Shown here one piece after another: positions 1 through 5,032 of a DNA stretch of 5,032 bases (positions within the stretch are counted from its first letter, which is position 1; every line of letters starts with the position of its first letter). The stretch comes from Modestobacter sp. (GTDB lineage: Bacteria > Actinomycetota > Actinomycetes > Mycobacteriales > Geodermatophilaceae). Where the stretch lies: the NCBI GenBank assembly GCA_025965635.1, contig JAOPWO010000223.1:1-5032 (forward strand). Reading direction: 5' to 3'. The notes under the pieces are model-generated. The model was given only the letters and a program-made list of their open reading frames with translations. It was not told the origin of the DNA and searched no databases. The position numbers were made by a program, and so were the translations under genes.

Positions 1-1
1 G

Positions 2-1231
2 TTGGGCAGGCGCCCGGAACCGGCCGCCGCCGCGTGGCCGGCCGGCCGGCACGCCGTGCCCGTCACCGTGCCCGACGGCGGTCCCGCACCGGCGGACGAC
101 CGGCTGCTCGGCCGGCTGCGAGAGGTGCTGGCCGCCGGGGACCGGGGCGGCTCAGCCGTCGACCGACGCCGGTTCCTGGTGACCAGCGGGATCGCCGTCG
201 GCGTCGCTGCCGCCGCCGGAGGCGGCGGACGGCTGCTGCAGCGGCGGTTCGCCGTGGCAGGGGAGCGCGCCGACCTGGCGCTGCCGGCGCCGTCCTCCCC
301 GGCCGCGGCGCTGCCTGCCGGCGCCGACCTGGCCGGGCGCGTACCCGGCCTGACCCCGCTCTTCACCGCCAACCAGGACTTCTACCGGGTGGACACCGCG
401 CTCGCTGTGCCGCAGCTGCGGCCGTCGGAGTACTCGCTCGCCCTCACCGGGATGTTCGACTCGCCGCGGTCGTTCGACCTGGCCGAGCTCTTCGGGCGCG
501 ACGACCTGATCGAGCGGGACATCACGCTGACCTGCGTCTCCAACGAGGTCGGCGGCACCCTGGCCAGCACCGCCCGGTGGATCGGCGTCCCGCTCGGGAC
601 CTTCCTCCGCGAGGCCGGCGTCCGGTCCGGGTCCGACCAGCTCGTCTGCCGGTCCAGCGACGGGATGACCATCGGCGCGCCGACCCGCGCCGCGCTGGAC
701 GTCCAGGACGCGATGCTGGCCATCGGGATGAACGGCGAGCCGCTGCCGGTCGCCAACGGCTTCCCGGTGCGGATGCTCATCCCCGGGCTCTACGGCTACG
801 TGTCGGCCTGCAAGTGGCTGACCGGCATCGAGGCGACCACCTACGACGCCTTCGACGCCTACTGGACCGAGCGCGACTGGGCGGTCGACGGGCCGATCAA
901 GGTGTTCGCCCGGATCGACACCCCGGCGCCGCTGCGCTCGGTGCCGGCCGGGCGGCAGCCGGTGGCCGGTGTCGCCTGGGCGCAGACCCGGGGCGTCGCC
1001 CGGGTCGAGGTGCAGGTGGACGACGCCGACTTCGTCGACGCCGAACTCGCCCCCGAGGCGGACGCCGACCTGTGGCGCCAGTGGGTGCTCCCCGTCGACC
1101 TCGCGCCCGGCCAGCACCAGCTCACCGTCCGGGCCACCGACCGCGAGGGCACGGTGCAGACCGACCAGCGCGTGGCGCCCTTCCCCGACGGCGCCACCGG
1201 CTGGCACTCCATCCGGGTCATCGCGACCTGA
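2..1231 (+). CDS. Membrane-anchored sulfite-oxidase-family molybdopterin oxidoreductase (5' partial)
   Basis: The 409 visible codons form the C-terminal part of a molybdenum-cofactor oxidoreductase of the sulfite oxidase superfamily. The frame is open to the left edge, so the true start probably lies upstream; family members of this type often carry extra N-terminal membrane helices. Numbering from the first visible codon, residues 55-80 give an RRRFLV twin-arginine-like motif followed by a hydrophobic Ala/Gly-rich stretch, which suggests export or anchoring with the catalytic domain outside the membrane. Residues about 115-285 are the cofactor domain: TLTCVSNEVGG places the probable molybdenum-ligating Cys at 178, and GYVSACKWLTGIE (265-277) is the family's characteristic G...KW motif. 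Residues about 297-409 match the Ig-like Mo-co dimerisation domain. The natural substrate and electron acceptor cannot be read from the sequence. The fasciclin lipoprotein gene follows by 131 bp, suggesting a shared envelope role. Confidence 0.9.
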   Translation: MGRRPEPAAAAWPAGRHAVPVTVPDGGPAPADDRLLGRLREVLAAGDRGGSAVDRRRFLVTSGIAVGVAAAAGGGGRLLQRRFAVAGERADLALPAPSSPAAALPAGADLAGRVPGLTPLFTANQDFYRVDTALAVPQLRPSEYSLALTGMFDSPRSFDLAELFGRDDLIERDITLTCVSNEVGGTLASTARWIGVPLGTFLREAGVRSGSDQLVCRSSDGMTIGAPTRAALDVQDAMLAIGMNGEPLPVANGFPVRMLIPGLYGYVSACKWLTGIEATTYDAFDAYWTERDWAVDGPIKVFARIDTPAPLRSVPAGRQPVAGVAWAQTRGVARVEVQVDDADFVDAELAPEADADLWRQWVLPVDLAPGQHQLTVRATDREGTVQTDQRVAPFPDGATGWHSIRVIAT

Positions 1232-1235
1232 CCCC

Positions 1236-1259
1236 GGGTGCCGGGACCTCCCGGCACCC
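1236..1259 (+). terminator. Perfect 10-bp hairpin after the oxidoreductase gene
   Basis: GGGTGCCGGG (1236-1245) pairs perfectly with CCCGGCACCC (1250-1259) around an ACCT loop, starting 5 bases after the stop codon. No T-run follows, which is common for actinobacterial hairpin terminators. Because the next gene has no visible -10 box, this may act as a partial terminator or attenuator that lowers lipoprotein expression rather than a full stop. The pairing is directly visible; the function is inferred. Confidence 0.6.
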
Positions 1260-1291
1260 CACCACGCTCGTCGACGGCCACCGGCCGGCGG

Positions 1292-1307
1292 CGCAGCCCG
1301 GGCTGCG
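1292..1307. promoter_or_regulatory. 16-bp perfect palindrome upstream of the fasciclin gene
   Basis: CGCAGCCCGGGCTGCG is its own reverse complement and lies 55 bp before the lipoprotein start. It has no central loop, so it fits a dimeric regulator's operator better than a hairpin terminator. In DNA this rich in G and C, such palindromes also arise by chance. No known regulator motif is recognised. Confidence 0.25.
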
Positions 1308-1351
1308 GCCCGGGCACGACACCCGCGACATGCCGTCGCACGAGAACACCT

Positions 1352-1356
1352 GGGAG
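1352..1356 (+). promoter_or_regulatory. Ribosome binding site deciding the fasciclin lipoprotein start
   Basis: GGGAG sits 6 bases before the ATG at 1363. This supports that start over an in-frame ATG at 1330, which has no comparable site and would add 11 polar residues before the signal peptide. It is the only clear Shine-Dalgarno site among the starts visible here; pyrE, the truncated oxidase and the aldolase all look leaderless. Confidence 0.65.
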
Positions 1357-1362
1357 ACCACC

Positions 1363-2040
1363 ATGAACAGCCCCCGCCTCCACCGCACCGTCATCCTGTC
1401 CGCCGTCGCCGGCCTCGCCCTGACGATGACCGCGTGCGGCTCGGACGACACGTCCACCGCCTCCGGGGGGACCACGAGCAGCAGCACCGCTGGGAGCAGC
1501 AGCACGGCGCCGGAGCCCAGCGAGGCCATGCCGGCGTCCGACGCCCCCTTCGGCGCCGCGTGCTCCCAGGTGCCGACCGAGGGCGAAGGCAGCGTCGAGG
1601 GCATGTCGGACGACCCGGTGGCCACCGCCGCCAGCAACAACCCGCTGCTCTCCACGCTGGTGCAGGCCGTCACGCAGGCGAACCTGGTCGACACGCTCAA
1701 CACCACCCAGGACATCACCGTGCTCGCACCGGCCAACCCGGCGTTCGAGGCCGTGCCGGCCGACGCGCTCACCGCGCTGCTGGCCGACCAGGCCCAGCTG
1801 ACCGCGGTCTTGACCCACCACGTCATCCCGGGTCGGCTGACCCCCGAGGAGCTGGCCGGCGAGCACGCCACGGTGGCCGGCGACATGGTGACCATCGAGG
1901 GCTCCGGCGAGGACTTCAGCATCGCCGCTGAGGGCACGGTGCTGGGCTCCGCGCCCGCTTCGGTGATCTGTGGCAACGTGCAGACGGCGAACGCCACCGT
2001 CTACGTCATCGACCAGGTGCTGGCCCCGGCCGCCGGCTGA
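1363..2040 (+). CDS. Fasciclin (FAS1) domain secreted lipoprotein, MPT70/MPT83-like
   Basis: This is a 225-residue exported protein. Residues 1-24 form a signal peptide (Arg/His near the start, then a hydrophobic core) ending in TMTAC, a lipobox-like site with Cys25 as the probable lipid-modified residue. Residues 26-62 are a low-complexity Ser/Thr/Gly/Pro linker that would span the cell wall. Residues about 85-222 are one FAS1 domain: ITVLAPANPAF (118-128) matches the first conserved box, HHVIPGRL (152-159) the His-containing second box, and TVYVIDQVL (212-220) the closing strand. Cys67 and Cys203 bracket the domain, as does the disulfide pair in mycobacterial MPB70. FAS1 domains mediate adhesion or protein contacts and are not enzymes, so the binding partner is unknown. 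The gap upstream has no TANNNT box, so co-transcription with the oxidoreductase or use of an alternative sigma factor is likely. In mycobacteria, MPT70 and MPT83 are controlled by SigK; whether that holds here cannot be seen. Confidence 0.92.
   Translation: MNSPRLHRTVILSAVAGLALTMTACGSDDTSTASGGTTSSSTAGSSSTAPEPSEAMPASDAPFGAACSQVPTEGEGSVEGMSDDPVATAASNNPLLSTLVQAVTQANLVDTLNTTQDITVLAPANPAFEAVPADALTALLADQAQLTAVLTHHVIPGRLTPEELAGEHATVAGDMVTIEGSGEDFSIAAEGTVLGSAPASVICGNVQTANATVYVIDQVLAPAAG
1476..1505 (+). repeat. Short in-frame direct repeat in the lipoprotein linker
   Basis: GAGCAGCAGCAC occurs at 1476-1487 and again at 1494-1505, 18 bases apart and so in frame. It encodes the repeated SSST of SSSTAGSSST. 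It looks like slippage-type expansion of a flexible Ser/Thr spacer and need not have a separate function. Confidence 0.6.
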
Positions 2041-2075
2041 TCGAGGACGCCCTCCTCCTCGCGGCGGGACCCTGC

Positions 2076-2127
2076 AACGCGGCCACGGGGGCCGCCGTCC
2101 GGTACCGGACGGCGGCCCTGCCGCGTT
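2076..2127. terminator. Large two-tier hairpin between the fasciclin gene and pyrE
   Basis: The core at 2089-2118 is a perfect 30-bp palindrome centred on GGTACC; as RNA it gives a 13-bp GC-rich stem with a GTAC loop. An outer 7-bp stem, AACGCGG (2076-2082) with CCGCGTT (2121-2127), encloses it across a small internal loop. It begins 35 bases after the lipoprotein stop and ends 39 bases before pyrE. It should terminate transcription well in either direction, although there is no T-run. It separates the envelope module from pyrE. Confidence 0.75.
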
Positions 2128-2153
2128 CGTGCGGGCCCCGCCGGGGAGCTCAG

Positions 2154-2159
2154 TAGGGT
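2154..2159 (+). promoter_or_regulatory. Leaderless-type -10 box for pyrE
   Basis: TAGGGT fits the actinobacterial TANNNT -10 consensus and lies 7 bases before the pyrE ATG. The expected transcription start therefore falls on or beside the A of the ATG, giving a leaderless mRNA. No convincing -35 box or Shine-Dalgarno site is visible, which fits this reading. Confidence 0.55.
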
Positions 2160-2166
2160 CGGGGTC

Positions 2167-2718
2167 ATGACGGCGTCCCCGGCCCACCCCGACCGTGACC
2201 GGCTCCGCGAGCTCATCATCGAGCTCGCCGTGGTGCACGGGAAGGTCATCCTCTCGTCGGGCCGTGAGGCCGACTGGTACATCGACCTGCGGCGGCTGAC
2301 GCTGCACCACGAGGGTGCGCCGCTGGTGGGCCGGGTCATGCGGCAGCTGACCGGCGACCTGACCTACGACGTGGTCGGCGGCCTCACCCTCGGCGCCGAC
2401 CCGGTGGCCACCGCGATGCTGCACGCCGCGGCCGACGGCGCGGGCTTCCTGGACGCCTGCGTGGTGCGCAAGCAGGGCAAGGCGCACGGGCTGCAGCGGC
2501 GGATCGAGGGCCCCGACGTCGCCGGGCGCGCGGTGCTGGTGGTCGAGGACGTCTCCACGACCGGCGGCAGTCCGCTGACCGCCGCACAGGCGTTGCAGGA
2601 GGCCGGCGCGGAGGTGGTCGGCATCGCGGTGATCGTCGACCGCGGCGGCCGGGCCGCCGTGGAGGCGGCCGGCTTCGAGTACCGCGCGGCGTTCGACCTG
2701 GCCGACCTCGGCCTCTGA
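2167..2718 (+). CDS. pyrE: Orotate phosphoribosyltransferase
   Basis: This enzyme joins orotate to PRPP to make orotidine 5'-phosphate and pyrophosphate, the fifth step of de novo pyrimidine synthesis, in the cytoplasm. The 183-residue length is typical of actinobacterial PyrE. SSGREADWYIDLRR (30-43) matches the substrate-binding region near the N-terminus. VVRKQGKAHGLQRRIEG (99-115) carries the mobile catalytic loop with the conserved RK..K.HG pattern. VLVVEDVSTTGGS (123-135) is the type I phosphoribosyltransferase PRPP-binding motif with its acidic pair Glu-Asp. The ATG at 2167 is favoured because the -10 box sits just upstream and the protein begins at the usual place. The gene appears to be its own transcription unit, with strong hairpins on both sides. 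No attenuator or pyrimidine-responsive element was recognised. Confidence 0.95.
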   Translation: MTASPAHPDRDRLRELIIELAVVHGKVILSSGREADWYIDLRRLTLHHEGAPLVGRVMRQLTGDLTYDVVGGLTLGADPVATAMLHAAADGAGFLDACVVRKQGKAHGLQRRIEGPDVAGRAVLVVEDVSTTGGSPLTAAQALQEAGAEVVGIAVIVDRGGRAAVEAAGFEYRAAFDLADLGL

Positions 2719-2730
2719 GAGGACCCGGTT

Positions 2731-2751
2731 GCCCCGCCCCTGCGGCGGGGC
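2731..2751 (+). terminator. Hairpin after pyrE
   Basis: GCCCCGCC (2731-2738) pairs perfectly with GGCGGGGC (2744-2751) around a five-base CCTGC loop, 12 bases after the pyrE stop. There is no T-run. It ends 23 bases before the next -10 box, so it plausibly insulates pyrE from the following unit. Confidence 0.6.
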
Positions 2752-2774
2752 CGCACCGAGGGCGGCCGACGACG

Positions 2775-2780
2775 TACGGT
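2775..2780 (+). promoter_or_regulatory. Leaderless-type -10 box for the truncated oxidase/reductase unit
   Basis: TACGGT lies exactly 6 bases before the GTG at 2787, the same layout as at the aldolase gene. The predicted transcription start coincides with that GTG. The position argues that 2787 is, or was, a genuine gene start even though the reading frame is now very short. No -35 box is evident. Confidence 0.55.
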
Positions 2781-2786
2781 CGGGGA

Positions 2787-2948
2787 GTGACCGCCCTCAC
2801 GACGACGTGGGTCCGCGAGCTGCGGGACGGCCTGGGCCGCGAGAGCGTCCTCACCGACCCCGAGGTGACCGCCTACGCCCGGGACCAAGCTGCTCCGAGG
2901 CGCGCACCGCGCGGAACTGGCGCCGTCGGCGCGCTGGCCAGGTCGTGA
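2787..2948 (+). pseudogene. N-terminal remnant of a GlcD-type FAD-linked oxidase (53 codons)
   Basis: The frame opens at a GTG with a well-placed -10 box. Residues 1-35 include LRDGLGRESVLTDPEVTAYA and then RDQA, which resembles the extreme N-terminus of FAD-linked oxidases of the glycolate oxidase GlcD/D-lactate dehydrogenase type (usually over 450 residues). After RDQA, where the family would continue into the flavin-binding domain, the resemblance stops, and the codons CAA GCT GCT (2886-2894) are unusual for this GC-rich DNA. The remaining 18 or so residues are Arg/Ala-rich. PRGTG (41-45) faintly recalls the family's flavin-binding PRGxG, which would imply an internal deletion, but this is weak. 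The stop (2946-2948) overlaps the next gene's start as GTGA. It is most likely a gene truncated by deletion whose leader still drives its neighbour. Alternatives are a genuine small leader ORF or an assembly join. Confidence 0.6.
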
Positions 2949-4318
2949 TCGCGCGTCAGCGGCTCGTCGTCGTCGGGGGTGACGCTGCGGGCATGTCGGC
3001 CGCGGCGCAGGCCCGCCGGCTGCGCGACCCGGCCGACCTGGACATCACCGTCCTCGAGCAGGGCCGCGACGTGTCCTACTCCGCCTGCGGCATCCCCTAC
3101 TGGGTGGGCGGGCTGGTGGCCGGCCGAGACGAGCTGATCGCCCGCACCCCGGCGGAGTTCGCCGCCCAGGACATCACCGTGCACACCGGCACCCGCGCGG
3201 TCGGCATCGACCTGGCCGGCGGCGTCGTCGTCGCCGAGGACGGGCGGCGGTTCGGCTACGACTCGCTGGTGATCGGCACCGGCGGTCGGCCGACCCGGCC
3301 ACCGAGCCCCGGCCTGGACGCCCCCGGCGTGTTCGGCGTGCACCGGCTGGACGACGGTGCGGCCATCCGGGCGGCGATCGACGCCGGGACGGGGCCGGCC
3401 GGTCGGCCGATGCGCGGGCTGGTGCTCGGCGGTGGCTACATCGGGCTGGAGATGGCCGAGGCGCTGCAGGCCCGCGGGCTGGAGGTCACCGTCGTCCTGG
3501 CCGACCCGCTGCCGATGCAGCTGCTCGATGCCGACATGGCTGCGCGGGTGTGCGGCGCGCTGCGCGAGATGGGCATCGCCGTGCACACCGACCAGGCGGT
3601 GCGCGAGGTGCTGCTCGACGTCGACGGCCGGGCCTGCGGCGTGCGCACCGACGGGGGTAGCTACGACGCCGACCTCGTCGTCCTCGGGCTGGGCATGGGC
3701 CCGGAGGTCGCCCTGGCCGCCGACGCCGGGCTCGCCCTCGGCAGCACCGGGGCGATAGACGTCGACCGCAGCCAGCGCTGCCGGGACCACCCCGAGGTCT
3801 TCGCGGCCGGGGACTGCGCGCAGACCTTCCACCGGGTCAGCGGCGGGGTCGCGCACGTGCCGCTGGGCACGCACGCCAACAAGCAGGGCCGGGTGGCCGG
3901 TTCGGTGCTCGCCGGCCGGCCGGCCCGGTTCGCGGGGATCCTGGGCACCGCCGTCACCAAGGTCGGCGGCCTGGAGATCGGTCGCACCGGGCTGTGCACC
4001 ACGCAGGCCGAGCAGGCCGGTTTCGCCTACCGGGCCGACACCATCGAGGCCACCACCCGGGCCGGCTACCACCCCGACGCCGAGGACGTCGCGGTCAAGG
4101 TGATCACCGAGCAGGGTTCCGGGCAGCTGCTCGGCGCCCAGATCGTCGGCGGGCAGGGAGCGGCGAAGCGGATCGACGTGCTGGCCACGGCGATCTGGGC
4201 CGGGATGACGGCCGAGGACCTCGCCGGTTCCGACCTCTCCTACGCCCCGCCGTTCTCCCCCGTGCACGACCCGGTCACGGTCGCCGCCCGCGTCGTCAGC
4301 CGCACCGGACAGGGCTGA
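2945..4318 (+). CDS. Pyridine nucleotide-disulfide oxidoreductase, CoA-disulfide reductase/NADH oxidase family
   Basis: This 457-residue flavoprotein is close to the family's usual 440-460. LVVVGGDAAGMSAA (7-20) is the FAD-binding dinucleotide fold. YSACGIPYWVGG (45-56) holds the single redox-active Cys48, as in CoA-disulfide reductase and Nox enzymes, rather than the CxxxxC pair of lipoamide or glutathione reductases. GLVLGGGYIGLEMAEAL (158-174) is the second, NAD(P)H-binding fold. VFAAGDC (285-291) is the second FAD contact. SYAPPFSPVHDPV (432-444) is the typical end of the dimerisation domain, including the Tyr that reaches the partner's active site in CoA-disulfide reductases. The GTG at 2945 is the only plausible start: the next in-frame Met (residue 17) would cut off the FAD motif, and upstream codons lie in the oxidase remnant. 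Ribosome supply is probably by coupling through the GTGA overlap. Actinobacteria mainly use mycothiol, so the true substrate (CoA disulfide, persulfide, oxygen or other) is open. Confidence 0.88.
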   Translation: MIARQRLVVVGGDAAGMSAAAQARRLRDPADLDITVLEQGRDVSYSACGIPYWVGGLVAGRDELIARTPAEFAAQDITVHTGTRAVGIDLAGGVVVAEDGRRFGYDSLVIGTGGRPTRPPSPGLDAPGVFGVHRLDDGAAIRAAIDAGTGPAGRPMRGLVLGGGYIGLEMAEALQARGLEVTVVLADPLPMQLLDADMAARVCGALREMGIAVHTDQAVREVLLDVDGRACGVRTDGGSYDADLVVLGLGMGPEVALAADAGLALGSTGAIDVDRSQRCRDHPEVFAAGDCAQTFHRVSGGVAHVPLGTHANKQGRVAGSVLAGRPARFAGILGTAVTKVGGLEIGRTGLCTTQAEQAGFAYRADTIEATTRAGYHPDAEDVAVKVITEQGSGQLLGAQIVGGQGAAKRIDVLATAIWAGMTAEDLAGSDLSYAPPFSPVHDPVTVAARVVSRTGQG

Positions 4319-4368
4319 CCGGCACGGCGGGCCGGAAGACAGCGCACGACCGCCACCGCGTACTCCAC

Positions 4369-4374
4369 TAGTCT
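4369..4374 (+). promoter_or_regulatory. Leaderless-type -10 box for the aldolase gene
   Basis: TAGTCT matches TANNNT and lies 6 bases before the ATG at 4381, putting the expected transcription start at the initiation codon. The bases before the ATG (CTCCTGGC) offer no Shine-Dalgarno site, which supports a leaderless transcript. No clear -35 box is seen at 16-19 bases upstream. Confidence 0.55.
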
Positions 4375-4380
4375 CCTGGC

Positions 4381-5032
4381 ATGCCGATCGCGACTCCTGA
4401 GGTCTACGCCGACATGATCAGCCGGGCGAAGGAGGGCGGTTTCGCCTACCCGGCCATCAACTGCACGTCCTCGGAGAGCATCAACGCGGCGCTCCGCGGC
4501 TTCGCCGACGCCGGCAGCGACGGCATCATCCAGTTCTCCACCGGGGGCGCGGAGTTCGGCTCGGGCACCCGGGTCAAGGACATGGTCACCGGTGCCGTGG
4601 CGCTGGCCGAGTTCGCCCATGTCGTCGCCGAGCGGTACCCGGTCCAGGTCGCGCTGCACACCGACCACTGCCCCAAGGACAAGCTGGACAGCTACGTCCG
4701 GCCGCTGATCGCGATCTCCCAGGACCGGGTGGACGCCGGGCAGGCGCCGCTGTTCCAGTCGCACATGTGGGACGGCTCGGCGATCGACCTGGAGGAGAAC
4801 CTCTCGATCGCCGCCGAGCTGATCGAGAAGTGCGCGGCAGCCAAGATCGTCCTCGAGGTGGAGATCGTCGTCGTCGGCGGCGTGGATGACGGCGTGGCCC
4901 ATGAGATCAACGAGAAGCTGTACACCGCCGACGGTGACTTCGTCAGCACCGCGCAGACGCTGGGGCGCGGCGAGAAGGGCGTCTACCTGCTGGCGGCCAC
5001 CTTCGGCAACGTGCACGGGGTCTACAAGCCGG
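4381..5032 (+). CDS. fba: Class II fructose-bisphosphate aldolase (3' partial)
   Basis: The first 217 residues of a zinc-dependent aldolase that reversibly splits fructose 1,6-bisphosphate into dihydroxyacetone phosphate and glyceraldehyde 3-phosphate in glycolysis and gluconeogenesis. The mycobacterial enzyme is about 344 residues, so roughly the last third is missing at the window edge. ALHTDHCPKD (91-100) carries catalytic Asp95 and zinc ligand His96, and ATFGNVHGVYKP (206-217) the second zinc ligand His212; numbering matches the M. tuberculosis enzyme. LEVEIVVVGGVDDG (158-171) is the mobile Z-loop, which in relatives reads LEVEIGVVGGEEDG. Gly163 is Val, Glu168 is Val, and the position of the catalytic Glu (169 in M. 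tuberculosis, 182 in E. coli) is Asp. The remainder looks like a normal, well-conserved aldolase, so the loop changes stand out. They may be real or sequencing errors. Confidence 0.95.
   Translation, partial: MPIATPEVYADMISRAKEGGFAYPAINCTSSESINAALRGFADAGSDGIIQFSTGGAEFGSGTRVKDMVTGAVALAEFAHVVAERYPVQVALHTDHCPKDKLDSYVRPLIAISQDRVDAGQAPLFQSHMWDGSAIDLEENLSIAAELIEKCAAAKIVLEVEIVVVGGVDDGVAHEINEKLYTADGDFVSTAQTLGRGEKGVYLLAATFGNVHGVYKP

Noticed and set aside
1209..1214. CCATCC resembling a mycobacterial SigK -35 box, near the end of the oxidoreductase gene
   Set aside because: It encodes part of the protein, and no matching -10 element follows at about 16-18 bases. It cannot be told from chance.
1330..1362. 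Alternative ATG start for the fasciclin lipoprotein
   Set aside because: It would add 11 polar residues before the signal peptide and has no ribosome site, while the ATG at 1363 has GGGAG 6 bases upstream.
859..2487. Long open frames on the minus strand, here and at 2873-4267 and 4240-5016
   Set aside because: Stop codons are rare in any frame of very GC-rich DNA. These translations are Arg/Gly/His-rich without domain features, cross the intergenic hairpins and mirror genes well supported on the + strand.
2729..2944. In-frame extension of the reductase back to a TTG at 2729 (529 residues)
   Set aside because: The added stretch is Arg/Pro/Gly-rich with no domain character. It runs through the pyrE hairpin, the -10 box and the oxidase remnant in another frame, and the FAD motif already sits at the usual distance from the GTG at 2945.
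3900..3930. GCCGGCCGG-type runs inside the reductase, and similar ones near 36-50
   Set aside because: They encode ordinary Ala/Gly/Arg-rich protein segments and reflect base composition, not a repeat family.
4319..4335. CCGGC...GCCGG hairpin after the reductase
   Set aside because: The stem is only 5 bp with a 7-base loop, frequent by chance at this GC content. Some terminator may exist here, but this one is too weak to call.

Overview
This is about 5 kb of very GC-rich DNA. Codons end almost always in G or C, start codons include GTG, and promoters are spare TANNNT boxes. This points to a high-GC actinobacterium. Gene content and protein style suggest the Geodermatophilaceae/Frankiales neighbourhood (for example Blastococcus, Modestobacter or Geodermatophilus), but that placement is an inference. 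All recognised genes are on the + strand. I see no tRNA, rRNA, CRISPR array, insertion sequence or phage gene.

Region 1 (1-2040) is an envelope module. It holds the 3' part of a membrane-anchored, sulfite-oxidase-type molybdopterin oxidoreductase, followed by a secreted fasciclin-domain lipoprotein of the MPT70/MPT83 type. The 131-bp gap between them contains a perfect terminator-like hairpin and a separate 16-bp palindrome. It has no TA dinucleotide, so no ordinary -10 box. The module closes with a very strong two-tier hairpin at 2076-2127.

Region 2 (2154-2751) is pyrE (orotate phosphoribosyltransferase, pyrimidine synthesis), with its own probable leaderless promoter and a hairpin behind it.

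Region 3 (2775-4318) is the oddest part. A clear leaderless promoter and GTG start open a reading frame whose first 35 or so residues look like the N-terminus of a GlcD-type FAD-linked oxidase. The frame then loses that resemblance and stops after 53 codons. The stop overlaps the GTG start of a complete flavin disulfide reductase (CoA-disulfide reductase/NADH oxidase family) in a GTGA. The simplest reading is a deletion that removed most of the oxidase gene and left its promoter and start driving the reductase.

Region 4 (4369-5032) is the first 217 codons of a class II fructose-bisphosphate aldolase, again with a leaderless-type promoter. Its zinc and catalytic Asp/His residues are intact. 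However, the usually invariant active-site Z-loop GVVGGEED reads VVVGGVDD, changing the expected catalytic glutamate to aspartate.

No wholly new system is evident. The items most worth checking are the oxidase remnant coupled to the reductase, the aldolase loop substitutions, and the oxidoreductase-fasciclin pair.
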